Part shown: positions 27,686 to 36,993 of the stretch, piece after piece
Layout: each line of letters begins with the position of its first letter
How positions within the stretch are numbered: the stretch's first letter is position 1
DNA from: a bacterium D16-56
GTDB lineage: Bacteria > Bacillota > Clostridia > Lachnospirales > Lachnospiraceae
Length of the DNA stretch: 64,000 nt
Direction of reading: 5' to 3'
Assembly: GCA_003611875.1 (NCBI GenBank)
Contig: RAYY01000020.1
Location: 1-64,000 of the forward strand
Position numbers and translations under genes: made by a program
Notes under the pieces: model-generated
Databases searched by the model: none
The model's input: the letters and a program-made list of their open reading frames with translations, nothing else
Told to the model about the DNA's origin: nothing

Positions 27686-28580
27686 AGATTCCCTCCGCAA
27701 ATGGCGTTTTCGGCTCCCAGCCGGTGTGTGTGCGGATTTTGGTAATGTCAGGAAGCAGATTGGCCTGCCCCTCCGCATTCTGGGGCCTTGTCCCATAAAC
27801 ATAGCTTCCCTGACTGCCGCACAGCCTGTACATTTCCTCCACAAATTCCCGCAGGCGGCGCGTATCGCATCCCGCCACGTTATAGGTACCCGGCTCCCCC
27901 CTCTCAAGCAGACTTATAAGGGCAGACGCCGCATCTTCGATATAAAGAAAGTTCCACCATTGGGTACATTCCCCCAGCTTCATCTCTCCTCCCCTGCTCC
28001 AGGTCTTAAGGCAGGACTGCACCAGGGACCACGGGTGATCCCCCGGTCCGTATACGCTGAATATTCTTCCATGAATATAATCCAGGGCAAGGCTTTTGCA
28101 AAGCTCCTCAGCCTCCACTGCAAAGACCCTTTTTGCCTTCCCATACTCCGATACCGGATTGCAGGGCATATCCTCTGTGATGAGCCTGCTGCAAATGCCA
28201 TATTCTGCCTGAGAACCGGTAAAAAGGAAACGCCTGCAGCCCATCCCAAACGCTGCCCTTACCGCCTTTAAAGAGCTTTCCACATTAGACTGCTGCACGT
28301 CCCGCAGGGTTCGGTTGTCACTGCCCGCCCCTTCCCAGCAGGTGTGAATCCAGGCATCCGCAGAAGCAGAATCCCGATTCTGAATTTCTTCGATCCTCTC
28401 CATCTCCAGCTCGGTTATCTGTACCTGAGAACAAACCTCCTTTGGCACATGATCCTTTAAAGCCTTAAGCCGTTTAGAGCCTGGCCGTACCACTGCCTGT
28501 ACCTGGTGTCCTTTTAATAAAAGCTGGCGAACGGTCACAGCACCGATAAAGCTGGTAGCGCCTGTCACTACTACTCTCAT
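27633..28580 (-). CDS. NAD(P)-dependent nucleotide-sugar epimerase/reductase (SDR), copy A
   Basis: The 315-residue protein has TGATSFIG for the dinucleotide, YxxxK in SEYGKAK, and a SVYGPGDHPWS segment shared with copy B. It follows the TPP-enzyme gene by seven bases and overlaps the methyltransferase gene. Its probable job is reduction or epimerisation of the sugar nucleotide intermediate formed by its neighbours. The two SDR copies flank the methyltransferase gene, suggesting that a pair was split or that the enzymes act on successive intermediates. Confidence 0.85.
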   Translation of the reverse strand: MRVVVTGATSFIGAVTVRQLLLKGHQVQAVVRPGSKRLKALKDHVPKEVCSQVQITELEMERIEEIQNRDSASADAWIHTCWEGAGSDNRTLRDVQQSNVESSLKAVRAAFGMGCRRFLFTGSQAEYGICSRLITEDMPCNPVSEYGKAKRVFAVEAEELCKSLALDYIHGRIFSVYGPGDHPWSLVQSCLKTWSRGGEMKLGECTQWWNFLYIEDAASALISLLERGEPGTYNVAGCDTRRLREFVEEMYRLCGSQGSYVYGTRPQNAEGQANLLPDITKIRTHTGWEPKTPFAEGIYETLHSLPEADSGQTHI

Positions 28581-28587
28581 CCTGTCA

Positions 28588-30636
28588 TCACTCCGTTCCC
28601 TTGATCCGGGGGATAATCATCATCTCATCCATTTCTTCCTCCGGCAGGAAGGGTGAAAGGTCTTCCAGCGGCGGGGAAATCATGGTTCCGTCCGGCAGCC
28701 GCTTTGCCGAGGATTTGGGCTCAAAATTCTGGTCCGTTGTCACAAATGCCTCACAGATGGCAGGTCCTGTAAGCGCCAGTGTCCTTTCAATGGCAGCCGC
28801 CAGTTCTTCATTGTGACGGGCAGCTTCATAGGGCAGCCCATATGCTGCTGCCAGCTTCTCCATGTCCGGAAAGCTTAAATCATGACTGTCGATCCCAATT
28901 CCCACCAACGGCTCTCCAAAGAAATTTCTCTGGGTCTGGCGAATGGAATGGTATCCCCCGTTGTTAATCAGAAAAATCTTGACGGGAATCTTGTGATGAA
29001 CAATGGTCTGCAGCTCCTGCAGATTCATCTGAATGCTCCCATCCCCTGTCAGAAGGATAATTTCCTCCTTCGCTGCCGCCCAGGCCCCGATGGCAGCCGG
29101 CAGATCATACCCCATAGCCGCAATAGCCGAATTGCTGATAAAGCGCTGTCCCTTCTTTATGATATAAGAGTGACCGCCTGCCACACAGGCAGAACCATTT
29201 CCCACCACGGTTATCTGCCCCTCCTTCAGCCGGCTGCTCAGCTCCTTAATAAAGGCATAGACATTGGCCGCCTTTTCATGATCCGGACAGCAATGCTCCG
29301 GCCGGATCACCGGATATCGCTCTTTCCACATACGGCAGGTCTCATTCCAGGTCATGCCAGAAAGCCCCTCCCCTCCGCCGAATATGGTCTTTTTTTCCGT
29401 ATATTCCTTTTCCAATACCCGTAACATGGTTTCCAGAAGATTCCTTGCGTCGGCATGAACCCGCATATCTGCATGAACACTGGGCTTTTTTAATTCCTCC
29501 TGATCCACGTCGCTGAAGATCACATAAGCCTCTCTTGCCCATGTCTCATAATTATACCCCACCTGACGAATGCTCAAACGGCTTCCCACAGAAAATACAA
29601 GATCACTGTTCTGAATGGCAAAATTACCCGGTCTGTCGCCCATGTTTCCGGCTCGTCCCACATACAAGGGGTGTATGTCCCAGATACAATCCTGACTGTT
29701 CCAGCCGGTTACTACCGGAATCCCCAGCCGCTCTGCCACCTTCATAAATGCCTCATGAGCCCCGGCGATCCGAATCCCGTTGCCTGCGTTAAAAACCGGT
29801 CTTTGGGCCTGGCCGATTTTTTCAATAATCCTTCTGGCTGTGTCCTCTGAAACCGGATGGGGAAGCTTCTGCCGGCATTCTCCCTTTCCTGCATAGTCCT
29901 CGTCAATGGCATGAGGCGGCTCCTCCACAATCAGGGGTCTCTCTCCCCGGCTTCCTGCCAGCACTGCCGCCTTTAGGCTGTCCTTGGGGCAGCCGGCCAC
30001 CACAGGCGTACCAGAAGTATGGTCCACTCCCACAGCATGTACGGCCCAGCCGCTTCCTCCTGTCTCATAGTCCGCCGCATCAAAGCCAGCCAGATGCTCC
30101 GTATCCACATAAGCTCCCTGTACGTCCAGAGGGATATCCAGCCAGCATGGTCCCGGCCTTCCGGAATATGCCAGATACAACGCCTTTTCCAGACAATACC
30201 GGATCCGCAGCGGATCCACCACCATTTCGCTATATTTGGTCATACAGGCTACGGCCTTCACAATGTCAAATTCCTGATCTCCCATGGCACGGATTCCCAC
30301 TCCTGACCAGCGGGCCGTAGTATCATACCTTACCTGCCCTGACAAAACCAACATGGGAATCGAATCCAGCCAGCCTCCCACCACACCGGTAATGGCATTG
30401 GTGCCGCCTGGACCTGTGGTCACACACAGCACGCCGATTTTATTATGAATCCGGGCATACGCCTCCGCCGCCATGGCACAAGCCTGCTCATGGTGCTGAT
30501 ACAAGGAATGAAGCCCCGGCTGATGACCCAGAGCGTCATTAAGATGCATGGCCCCGCCGCCTGTGACCGTAAACACCTGGCTGATCCCTGCCTCTACCAG
30601 CTTTTGTGCAATATAATTGGACACCTTTATCTTCAT
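28588..30636 (-). CDS. TPP-dependent enzyme of the acetolactate synthase family, polysaccharide-linked
   Basis: The start at 30636 follows AAAGGAG. The 682-residue protein has the N-terminal TPP domain with catalytic Glu50 in HHEQACAMAAEAYAR, a central domain, and a C-terminal TPP-binding motif TGDGSIQMN with its NNGG end. An insert of about 70 residues (near 195-265) is not usual in acetolactate synthase. No small regulatory subunit or other branched-chain amino acid gene is nearby. As first gene of the sugar operon it more likely attaches a two-carbon unit to a keto-sugar, as YerE does in yersiniose synthesis, but this is inference from context. Confidence 0.85.
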   Translation of the reverse strand: MKIKVSNYIAQKLVEAGISQVFTVTGGGAMHLNDALGHQPGLHSLYQHHEQACAMAAEAYARIHNKIGVLCVTTGPGGTNAITGVVGGWLDSIPMLVLSGQVRYDTTARWSGVGIRAMGDQEFDIVKAVACMTKYSEMVVDPLRIRYCLEKALYLAYSGRPGPCWLDIPLDVQGAYVDTEHLAGFDAADYETGGSGWAVHAVGVDHTSGTPVVAGCPKDSLKAAVLAGSRGERPLIVEEPPHAIDEDYAGKGECRQKLPHPVSEDTARRIIEKIGQAQRPVFNAGNGIRIAGAHEAFMKVAERLGIPVVTGWNSQDCIWDIHPLYVGRAGNMGDRPGNFAIQNSDLVFSVGSRLSIRQVGYNYETWAREAYVIFSDVDQEELKKPSVHADMRVHADARNLLETMLRVLEKEYTEKKTIFGGGEGLSGMTWNETCRMWKERYPVIRPEHCCPDHEKAANVYAFIKELSSRLKEGQITVVGNGSACVAGGHSYIIKKGQRFISNSAIAAMGYDLPAAIGAWAAAKEEIILLTGDGSIQMNLQELQTIVHHKIPVKIFLINNGGYHSIRQTQRNFFGEPLVGIGIDSHDLSFPDMEKLAAAYGLPYEAARHNEELAAAIERTLALTGPAICEAFVTTDQNFEPKSSAKRLPDGTMISPPLEDLSPFLPEEEMDEMMIIPRIKGTE

Positions 30637-30678
30637 AATGGAAACTCCTTTCCTTCCCGGAGGGGAGGTTTTCTTTCG

Positions 30679-30687
30679 ATTATAGCA
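30679..30687 (-). promoter_or_regulatory. Extended -10 promoter of the polysaccharide operon
   Basis: The minus strand reads TGCTATAAT, a perfect extended -10 (TGnTATAAT) about 45 bases upstream of the TPP-enzyme ATG. No clear -35 hexamer is seen. Confidence 0.55.
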
Positions 30688-30780
30688 CATCCTGGGAAAA
30701 AATCCTACTCCCTAAAATCTTACGCTTTCCGGGATACCCCTCCCTCCCCACCTACTTCCAACTCTGCCAGCAACCTTCAC

Positions 30781-30809
30781 TTTTCAAAATCAAATGAATC
30801 AGCTATAAT
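30781..30809 (+). promoter_or_regulatory. Sigma-A promoter of the wall-binding repeat protein gene
   Basis: TTTTCA (30781-30786), a 17-base spacer and TATAAT (30804-30809). A five-pair hairpin (GGGAC 30854-30858, GTCCC 30865-30869) lies in the leader shortly before the ribosome binding site. Confidence 0.65.
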
Positions 30810-30898
30810 CGCAGAGTAATGCAAATATGGATTTTCGGCCAACAACCAACAACGGGACAGACAAGTCCCCGCATATTAAAAAGGAGAGAATTATATTT

Positions 30899-32293
30899 AT
30901 GAAAAAACAATCACAATTTCTGGCTGTATTATCCGCTGCGGCAGTAATGGCTGCAGTAACCCCTAACCTGATCAACACCCCTTTCGGCACTGCCGATGTT
31001 GCTTTTGCGGCTTCCAAAGCCGGATGGGTTATGGAAGACGAAAACCTTCGCTATTTGGATTCTGACGGATATCCTTTGACGGACACCTGGAAGAAAAAAG
31101 ACAATGACTGGTACTATCTGAATGAGGACGGCTATATCGCCCGCTCTGCTATGATCGATGAGTATTATGTAGACGAAAATGGCAAGCGTGTGTACAATAC
31201 ATGGATCCAGGCAGAGAATGATGACTGGGATGACGACATTTCAGAGGATAGCTGGTATTATTTTGGAAACGACGGCAAATATGCTGTCTCCAAATGGCAG
31301 ACTATTGACAACAAAACCTACTACTTTAACGAAGAAGGCCATATGCAGACCGGGAAGCTGGAGCTTGACGGATATACCTACTATCTGGGCGGCGAGGGCG
31401 ACGGTGTCATGAAAACCGGATGGGTGCAGCTTGAAAACGAAGACGACTCCCTTGATCTGGATATGATCTGGCACTATTTTGACAGCAAGGGAAGAATGGT
31501 AGTCAATCAGATCGACCGTAAGATCGACGGACATTACTACACCTTTGAGAACGGCATCATGCAGACCGGATGGTATAAGCTTCCTGCCGTACAGGATACC
31601 GCACAGGCAGAAGAAGGCTCTGAGGCTGCTGCTGCCGATTCCAATGCAGCAGAGGAAGCACCGGCCATCGCTTTATCTGTAGGAGACTTCCAGTATTATG
31701 AGGAGGACGGAAAGCGTGCAGAAGGATGGCACAGAATTGAGGGGGCGCCTGGCATCAGCGAGGAAGGCGAGCTCTTTACCTTCTACTTTAAAAAAGGAAG
31801 CCCCTATCATGCCTCTGCCGGAATCCAGACCTTTAACATTGATTCCAAACGCTATGGCTTTAACACCAAAGGCGAGATGGTAACTGGACTTCAGTCTGTG
31901 ACTACAGAAGACGGCCGTACTGTTAACTACTACTTTGATGAGGAAGGCGTAATGAAAACCGGCAAGCAGGTCATCTATAACGAGGATTTAGACGAGAATC
32001 AGACCTGGTTCTTCCTGACTGACGGCGGCAACAAGGGACAGGGCTTCCACGGAGTCCGCGACAACAATGTATACCGTCAGGGTCTGCGTCAGGATGCAGA
32101 ACGGGATCTGCGCTATGCCCCGGTTGAATTAGACGGCGTCCGCTATCTGGTCAATGCCTCCGGAACCATCCAGAAGGCATCATCTTCCTCCAAATCTGAC
32201 GAAATGCCGGAGCTGGGAAAAGGATTTAAAGATATTAAAGATGCCAATGACAAGATCTGGACCGTAGATACCAATGGTATCATCCAGCAGTAA
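30899..32293 (+). CDS. Secreted cell-wall-binding repeat protein
   Basis: The start at 30899 has AAGGAGA upstream and yields a clear signal peptide (MKKQSQFLAVLSAAAVMAA, cleavage near residue 37 after VAFA), so the longer frame from 30827 is rejected. The mature 430 residues consist almost entirely of aromatic repeats such as WYYLNEDGY, YYFNEEGHMQTG, WHYFDSKGRM and YYFDEEGVMKTG, about nine or ten copies of the choline/glucan-binding type. No enzymatic domain is seen. Such proteins stick to wall glycans. It is divergent from the polysaccharide operon and may bind its product. Confidence 0.88.
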   Translation: MKKQSQFLAVLSAAAVMAAVTPNLINTPFGTADVAFAASKAGWVMEDENLRYLDSDGYPLTDTWKKKDNDWYYLNEDGYIARSAMIDEYYVDENGKRVYNTWIQAENDDWDDDISEDSWYYFGNDGKYAVSKWQTIDNKTYYFNEEGHMQTGKLELDGYTYYLGGEGDGVMKTGWVQLENEDDSLDLDMIWHYFDSKGRMVVNQIDRKIDGHYYTFENGIMQTGWYKLPAVQDTAQAEEGSEAAAADSNAAEEAPAIALSVGDFQYYEEDGKRAEGWHRIEGAPGISEEGELFTFYFKKGSPYHASAGIQTFNIDSKRYGFNTKGEMVTGLQSVTTEDGRTVNYYFDEEGVMKTGKQVIYNEDLDENQTWFFLTDGGNKGQGFHGVRDNNVYRQGLRQDAERDLRYAPVELDGVRYLVNASGTIQKASSSSKSDEMPELGKGFKDIKDANDKIWTVDTNGIIQQ

Positions 32294-32392
32294 GCAGCAG
32301 TTTCGAAATTCAATTAGACTCACAAGTATCACTGCAGCCCTGTTAATAGAAGAATAATGCAAATGAGAAAGCATCCGTTCAAATGCTGATAT

Positions 32393-32414
32393 GGCAGGCG
32401 CATCTGCGCCTGCC
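32393..32414 (+). terminator. Terminator after the wall-binding protein gene
   Basis: GGCAGGCGCA and GCGCCTGCC form a stem of nine pairs with a short loop, followed by TGATTTATACTT. The T-run is weak, so efficiency is uncertain. Confidence 0.6.
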
Positions 32415-32485
32415 TGATTTATACTTAAGAACACTTTGATTCAAGAGCATATCTATTTGCCAAAGGATTGAAAGCTGTTCTGCTG

Positions 32486-34588
32486 TCAGCTTCTGTCTGA
32501 CATCTGCATCTCACTCCTGAAATCTCCGGCTCCCACAGAAAACAACACTGCCGAACATCCCGGCAGCTCCAGGGCAAGCTTCCCGTCCTTCACTTCATAA
32601 TCCTCAATCCCGGCATTATACCCGTCTCCATAGCTTAACATAAGCCGACGCATCACCTGCCCGTCACAGACTCCCAGCTCCCACACCGGAAGTTCCACCT
32701 GTAATGCGCCTTCCCTGTTATTGACTGCCACTACACACCGGTTTGTCCGGTACATCCGGCCATAGGCAATCAGCTGTTGGCCTGCCAAAAGCTGTTTTAG
32801 AGATCCGTATCGCAAAGCAGGAAGATTCTTGTGAAGGGTAATCATATAGCGGTGAAATTCGATCAGCTCATAATCTTCATTTCCCCAAGGATAGGTCCGC
32901 CTGTTGTCCGGATCTGTCCAGCCGCACAATCCTGCCTCATCGCCATAATACAAGGTCGGAGCTCCGGGCCATGTCATCTGAATCATCACAGCCTCCCGTA
33001 GCACACTCTTTTTCACCCCTTCATTTGCCCTCTCCGCTCCCACAGTGCCGATTCTTCCCACCATTTGATTGGTACGGGTAAGAAACCGGCTGTGGTCATG
33101 ATTCGAAAGCTGGTTCATGGCTACCATTAAAGACGGGGTCTGCATCCGGCTCATATGATAAAACATGGCTCTGAAAAAATTCTCCCCATCGCCATACAAA
33201 TCCCCGTTATACTCGTCGCTGTGCTTTTCCATGCCTGTTAAAAACCAGGTAAGCGGCTCCATAAATGCATCATAATTCATAACAGAATCCCACTGATCCC
33301 CCTGAAGCCAGCTTTTCGGATCTCCGTAATGCTCTGCCAATATCACAGCCTCTGAATTGGCCTTTTTCACATTCTCCCGAAAATCATGCCAGAACTTGTG
33401 GTTAAATTCACTGCTGTGTCCCAAATCCGCCGCCACATCCAGACGCCATCCATCCACATTATATGGCGGAGACACCCATTTGCGGGCAATGGCCATAATA
33501 TACTCATAAAGCTTGGGAGACTCCTCGTAGTTCAGCTTAGGCAGCGTATCATGTCCCCACCATCCGTCGTAATTATGATTATAAGGCCATGCATCTTCCT
33601 TATAAAACTTAAAAAAGGTACGGTACGGACTGTCCTCCGACTCATAAGCCCCTGGCTCATACATCCCCTGGCGGGAATAAATCAGCTCCCTGTCCAGCCA
33701 TTTATTAAAAGAGCCGCAGTGATTAAAGACCCCGTCTATGATCACCTTCATGCCGCGCCTGTGAACCTCCTCCATAAATCTGGCAAAAAAGGCATCGCTT
33801 GCTTCCAGATTCTCTAAATCTGCAGTACGGATTTGGTAGCGGGTAGCGCTCTCATTGCCGGCAGCATTCTCTGCCACCAGGTCCCCTCCGTCTTTCACAA
33901 TCACCCCGAAATGAGGATCAATGTGATCATAATCCTGGGTATCATACTTATGATTGGAAGGCGATACAAATAACGGATTAAAATAGATCACCTCTACTCC
34001 CAAATCCTGAAGATAATCCAGTTTGTCCCAGACTCCCTGCAGGTCTCCTCCATAAAAGCAGCGCACATCCATAGAAGACGGATTCTGTCCCCAATTCTCG
34101 ATTCGCTGAACCGGTTCCCCAATGTAAACATATTCCCGGGACTGCACGTCATTATCATAATTCCCTCTGCAAAAGCGGTCCACAAAAATCTGGTACATGA
34201 CCGCTCCCTTGGCCCACTTAGGCGTATGGAATCCAGGGGTAATACAAAACGCGTACTGGTCGTCATGCTCCTCCGACGGCCCCATGCGGTTATAGCAACA
34301 GATTTCCTGGTTCTTTATTACCTTAAAATAATAACGTCTTGGCTTTTTCCCGGCCACAATCACATACTCAAAATAATCAAACATCTTGTCCGAAGACGTT
34401 TTCCCCATCCTGGCAACGAGCTTTCTTTCTTCTTCTATATAAAAAACGGCATCCGCATTGTCTTTTGCTGTCCTGAACCGAATCAGCACCCGATCTCCCT
34501 CGTCCGGCTCCTCCGGCCTTCGGTAATCAGAAGTCTCATCTGCAAACAATGCTCTCCAGTTCAATTCTCTGTTCTGTTCATCCCTCAT
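32486..34588 (-). CDS. Alpha-amylase family (GH13) enzyme, neopullulanase/cyclomaltodextrinase-like
   Basis: The 700-residue protein has an N-terminal CBM34-like beta domain (about 1-120) and a complete GH13 barrel. All key residues are present: DGVFNH (region I), nucleophile Asp384 in GWRLDVAAD, acid/base Glu419 in VILAEHYGD and Asp498 in LSNHDHSRF. A C-terminal beta domain completes it. There is no signal peptide, so it acts in the cytoplasm on imported maltodextrins or on glycogen. It stands alone on the minus strand. Precise specificity cannot be read. Confidence 0.92.
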   Translation of the reverse strand: MRDEQNRELNWRALFADETSDYRRPEEPDEGDRVLIRFRTAKDNADAVFYIEEERKLVARMGKTSSDKMFDYFEYVIVAGKKPRRYYFKVIKNQEICCYNRMGPSEEHDDQYAFCITPGFHTPKWAKGAVMYQIFVDRFCRGNYDNDVQSREYVYIGEPVQRIENWGQNPSSMDVRCFYGGDLQGVWDKLDYLQDLGVEVIYFNPLFVSPSNHKYDTQDYDHIDPHFGVIVKDGGDLVAENAAGNESATRYQIRTADLENLEASDAFFARFMEEVHRRGMKVIIDGVFNHCGSFNKWLDRELIYSRQGMYEPGAYESEDSPYRTFFKFYKEDAWPYNHNYDGWWGHDTLPKLNYEESPKLYEYIMAIARKWVSPPYNVDGWRLDVAADLGHSSEFNHKFWHDFRENVKKANSEAVILAEHYGDPKSWLQGDQWDSVMNYDAFMEPLTWFLTGMEKHSDEYNGDLYGDGENFFRAMFYHMSRMQTPSLMVAMNQLSNHDHSRFLTRTNQMVGRIGTVGAERANEGVKKSVLREAVMIQMTWPGAPTLYYGDEAGLCGWTDPDNRRTYPWGNEDYELIEFHRYMITLHKNLPALRYGSLKQLLAGQQLIAYGRMYRTNRCVVAVNNREGALQVELPVWELGVCDGQVMRRLMLSYGDGYNAGIEDYEVKDGKLALELPGCSAVLFSVGAGDFRSEMQMSDRS

Positions 34589-35055
34589 AGCTCCAATATA
34601 TCCTCTCGCTTTTCCTATTCCTATTGCCCATAATAGCTATCTGTCTAAACAACGTAAAAACGCTAATACTCCTATTTTATCTGATTCCTATTCAAGATAC
34701 AACTAATTTCTTCACTTTTTTCAAAAATGCAGCTATTGCCACCCTAAACATCCTTTGAACAGTTCCATACAGTACATATCTGCCAAAAGCTTTCCCTTTT
34801 CAAGACACAAATTCCTCATAAAAGGACAAAGTGAAAGAGCCGACGGGGTAGTCGGCTCTTTCAGGAGAAGGTATTTCGTTTCTTATGGGGTGTAGCAAAA
34901 ACTATATAATGTATTGGGGGGTTACGTCTATTATAATAGCATATACCAAGAAATAAGTCTGCACAAACTTCTATTTTTTTTCAATATTTTTCTGTGCATA
35001 TTCACATCACATCTTCTCTTTCCCCTAAAAATCCATGGAACTTTTCCACAGCTCT
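34589..35055. other. Intergenic region between ftsH and the GH13 gene
   Basis: This 467-base spacer holds a strong hairpin (34832-34863, listed separately). Next to it, 34864-34985 is a stretch with G-runs on the plus strand (GGAGAAGG, TATGGGGTGTAG, TATTGGGGGG) and two TATAAT-like hexamers. On the plus strand a 23-residue open frame, MGCSKNYIMYWG onwards, begins 13 bases after AGGAGAAGG. No known family fits. The remainder (34589-34830) shows nothing I can name. Confidence 0.4.
34832..34863 (-). terminator. Terminator downstream of ftsH
   Basis: TGAAAGAGCCGA (34832-34843) pairs perfectly with TCGGCTCTTTCA (34852-34863) over 12 bp around an eight-base loop. On the minus strand it is followed by CTTTGTCCTTTTATG, moderately T-rich, about 190 bases after the ftsH stop. 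Confidence 0.7.
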
Positions 35056-36873
35056 CTACACTTCTGCCTCAAACAAGGCCTCAAATTCCTTCTGTCCGAT
35101 CTTCTCTTTTTCAATCAGCAGCTCACAGCATTTGTCTAAAACCCTTCGATTCTGCCGGATAATATTCTGTGCTTTCTGATAGCACTCATCAATGATCCGC
35201 TTCACCTCTGCGTCAATCGCCCCGGCTACACCCTCGCCATAGCTTCTGGCATGTGCCAAATCCCGGCCGATGAATACCTCATCCTCATCGCTGTCATAAT
35301 TAATCATGCCCACGGATTCTGACATGCCATATTTCGTCACCATGGCCCGCGCAATCTTACTGGCCTGCTTAATATCCTGAGATGCCCCGGTCGTCACATC
35401 TTCAAATACAATCTCCTCTGCAATCCGTCCGCCTAAGGAAACCATAATATTCTGCAGCATCTTTCCCTTAGTGTTGAACATCTCATCCTCTGCAGGCAAA
35501 GGCATGGTATAGCCTGCCGCACCGATTCCTGTGGGAATAATGGAAACCGTATGGACTGGTCCTACATCCGGAAGAACATGGAATAAAATGGCATGGCCTG
35601 CCTCATGGTAGGCTGTAATCCGTTTTTCCTTCTCTGAGATAACACGGCTTTTCTTCTCTGCGCCGATTCCCACCTTCACAAAGGACTTGTCAATGTCAAC
35701 CTGGCGGATATAAGAATGATTCGTCTTAGCCGCATGAATCGCCGCCTCATTCATCAGATTCTCCAGATCCGCGCCTGTAAATCCGGAAGTAGTCCTGGCT
35801 ACCCGTGCCAGATCCACATCCTCAGCCAAAGGCTTTTCACTGGAATGGACCTTTAGAATCTCCTCCCGCCCTTTCACATCCGGTCGTCCCACTGCTACCT
35901 TCCGGTCAAAACGCCCTGGCCTTAAAATAGCCGGATCCAAAATATCTACCCGGTTTGTGGCAGCCATCACAATAATCCCCTCATTGACGCCAAAACCGTC
36001 CATTTCCACCAAAAGCTGGTTCAAGGTCTGCTCCCGCTCATCATGCCCGCCGCCCATACCGGTACCTCTGCGTCTGGCCACCGCATCAATCTCGTCAATA
36101 AATACGATGCAGGGAGCATTTTTCTTGGCATCTTCAAACAAATCCCTTACCCGGGACGCACCTACGCCTACAAACATCTCCACAAAATCCGAGCCGGAAA
36201 TACTAAAGAACGGCACTCCTGCCTCTCCGGCCACTGCCTTGGCAAGCAGCGTCTTACCGGTCCCTGGCGGCCCTACCAAAATGACTCCCTTGGGAATCCG
36301 GGCTCCCACACTGGTATACTTATGGGGATTTCGAAGAAAATCCACCATCTCCTCCAAATCCTCTTTCTCCTCCTGCAGACCGGCTACATTCTTAAAATTC
36401 ACCCGGCTGCTGTGTGTCATCCGGGCGCGGCTCTTTCCAAAATTCATCATTCTGGAATTGGTCCCTCCGCTGGCGCTGGCCCGCATGTTCATCATGACAA
36501 TCAGAACCACTGCCATAACCACGGAAATCCCTACCGGCAGAATCACACTAAGCCAATAATTTCCCTGAGGCACATTGTTCATCAAATAGTCAATGTCACG
36601 GCTCTCCAAAAGTCTCTTGGCCTCATTCACATCCGACACATAGACTGTATATTCCTGATCGCCGATCAAAAGAAGCACCTCACCGGTAGGCGCCTGTTCA
36701 TTCTGATTGATTACAGCCTCGGAAATCTCCGCATTGTCAAGAACCTGTAGAAAGGTCTGATGAGTCAGCCGCTGCTGGCCTCCGCCCTGCAGCGCCTGGG
36801 TAAACCACAGCATTGCCACCAAAAACAATGCCAAAAGCAGAATCCCGGTACCTCTGAATGTCTGTTGTTTCAC
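35056..36873 (-). CDS. ftsH: ATP-dependent zinc metalloprotease FtsH
   Basis: A GTG at 36873 (read [10 protein letters not shown]) is preceded by AGGAGG at nine bases and gives 605 residues. An ATG ten codons upstream has AAAGG directly adjacent and is less likely. Two transmembrane helices (about 12-28 and 105-127) flank a small external domain. The AAA+ module has GPPGTGKT (Walker A), FIDEIDAV (Walker B) and an SRH region, and the protease domain has zinc motif HEAGHA. FtsH degrades membrane and regulatory proteins. It closes the conserved tilS-hpt-ftsH group. Confidence 0.97.
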   Translation of the reverse strand: MKQQTFRGTGILLLALFLVAMLWFTQALQGGGQQRLTHQTFLQVLDNAEISEAVINQNEQAPTGEVLLLIGDQEYTVYVSDVNEAKRLLESRDIDYLMNNVPQGNYWLSVILPVGISVVMAVVLIVMMNMRASASGGTNSRMMNFGKSRARMTHSSRVNFKNVAGLQEEKEDLEEMVDFLRNPHKYTSVGARIPKGVILVGPPGTGKTLLAKAVAGEAGVPFFSISGSDFVEMFVGVGASRVRDLFEDAKKNAPCIVFIDEIDAVARRRGTGMGGGHDEREQTLNQLLVEMDGFGVNEGIIVMAATNRVDILDPAILRPGRFDRKVAVGRPDVKGREEILKVHSSEKPLAEDVDLARVARTTSGFTGADLENLMNEAAIHAAKTNHSYIRQVDIDKSFVKVGIGAEKKSRVISEKEKRITAYHEAGHAILFHVLPDVGPVHTVSIIPTGIGAAGYTMPLPAEDEMFNTKGKMLQNIMVSLGGRIAEEIVFEDVTTGASQDIKQASKIARAMVTKYGMSESVGMINYDSDEDEVFIGRDLAHARSYGEGVAGAIDAEVKRIIDECYQKAQNIIRQNRRVLDKCCELLIEKEKIGQKEFEALFEAEV

Positions 36874-36993
36874 TGAAAATTGCCTCCTCACTGTCTGCCC
36901 CATCCTTTCTGGAACAGCACTCTTATACAGCCCCCTGCCAGGCGGCTGCTCTCACCTTCTGACAGCAGTTCCCTAACCTAAACCGCCGCCTCT

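Noticed and set aside
28588-30636. Biosynthetic acetolactate synthase large subunit (ilvB)
   Set aside because: No small subunit or ilv/leu genes are nearby, an insert of about 70 residues is present, and the gene heads a polysaccharide operon.
34914-35162. 82-codon open frame on the plus strand
   Set aside because: It overlaps the 3' end of ftsH in antisense, has no ribosome binding site and no sensible composition.
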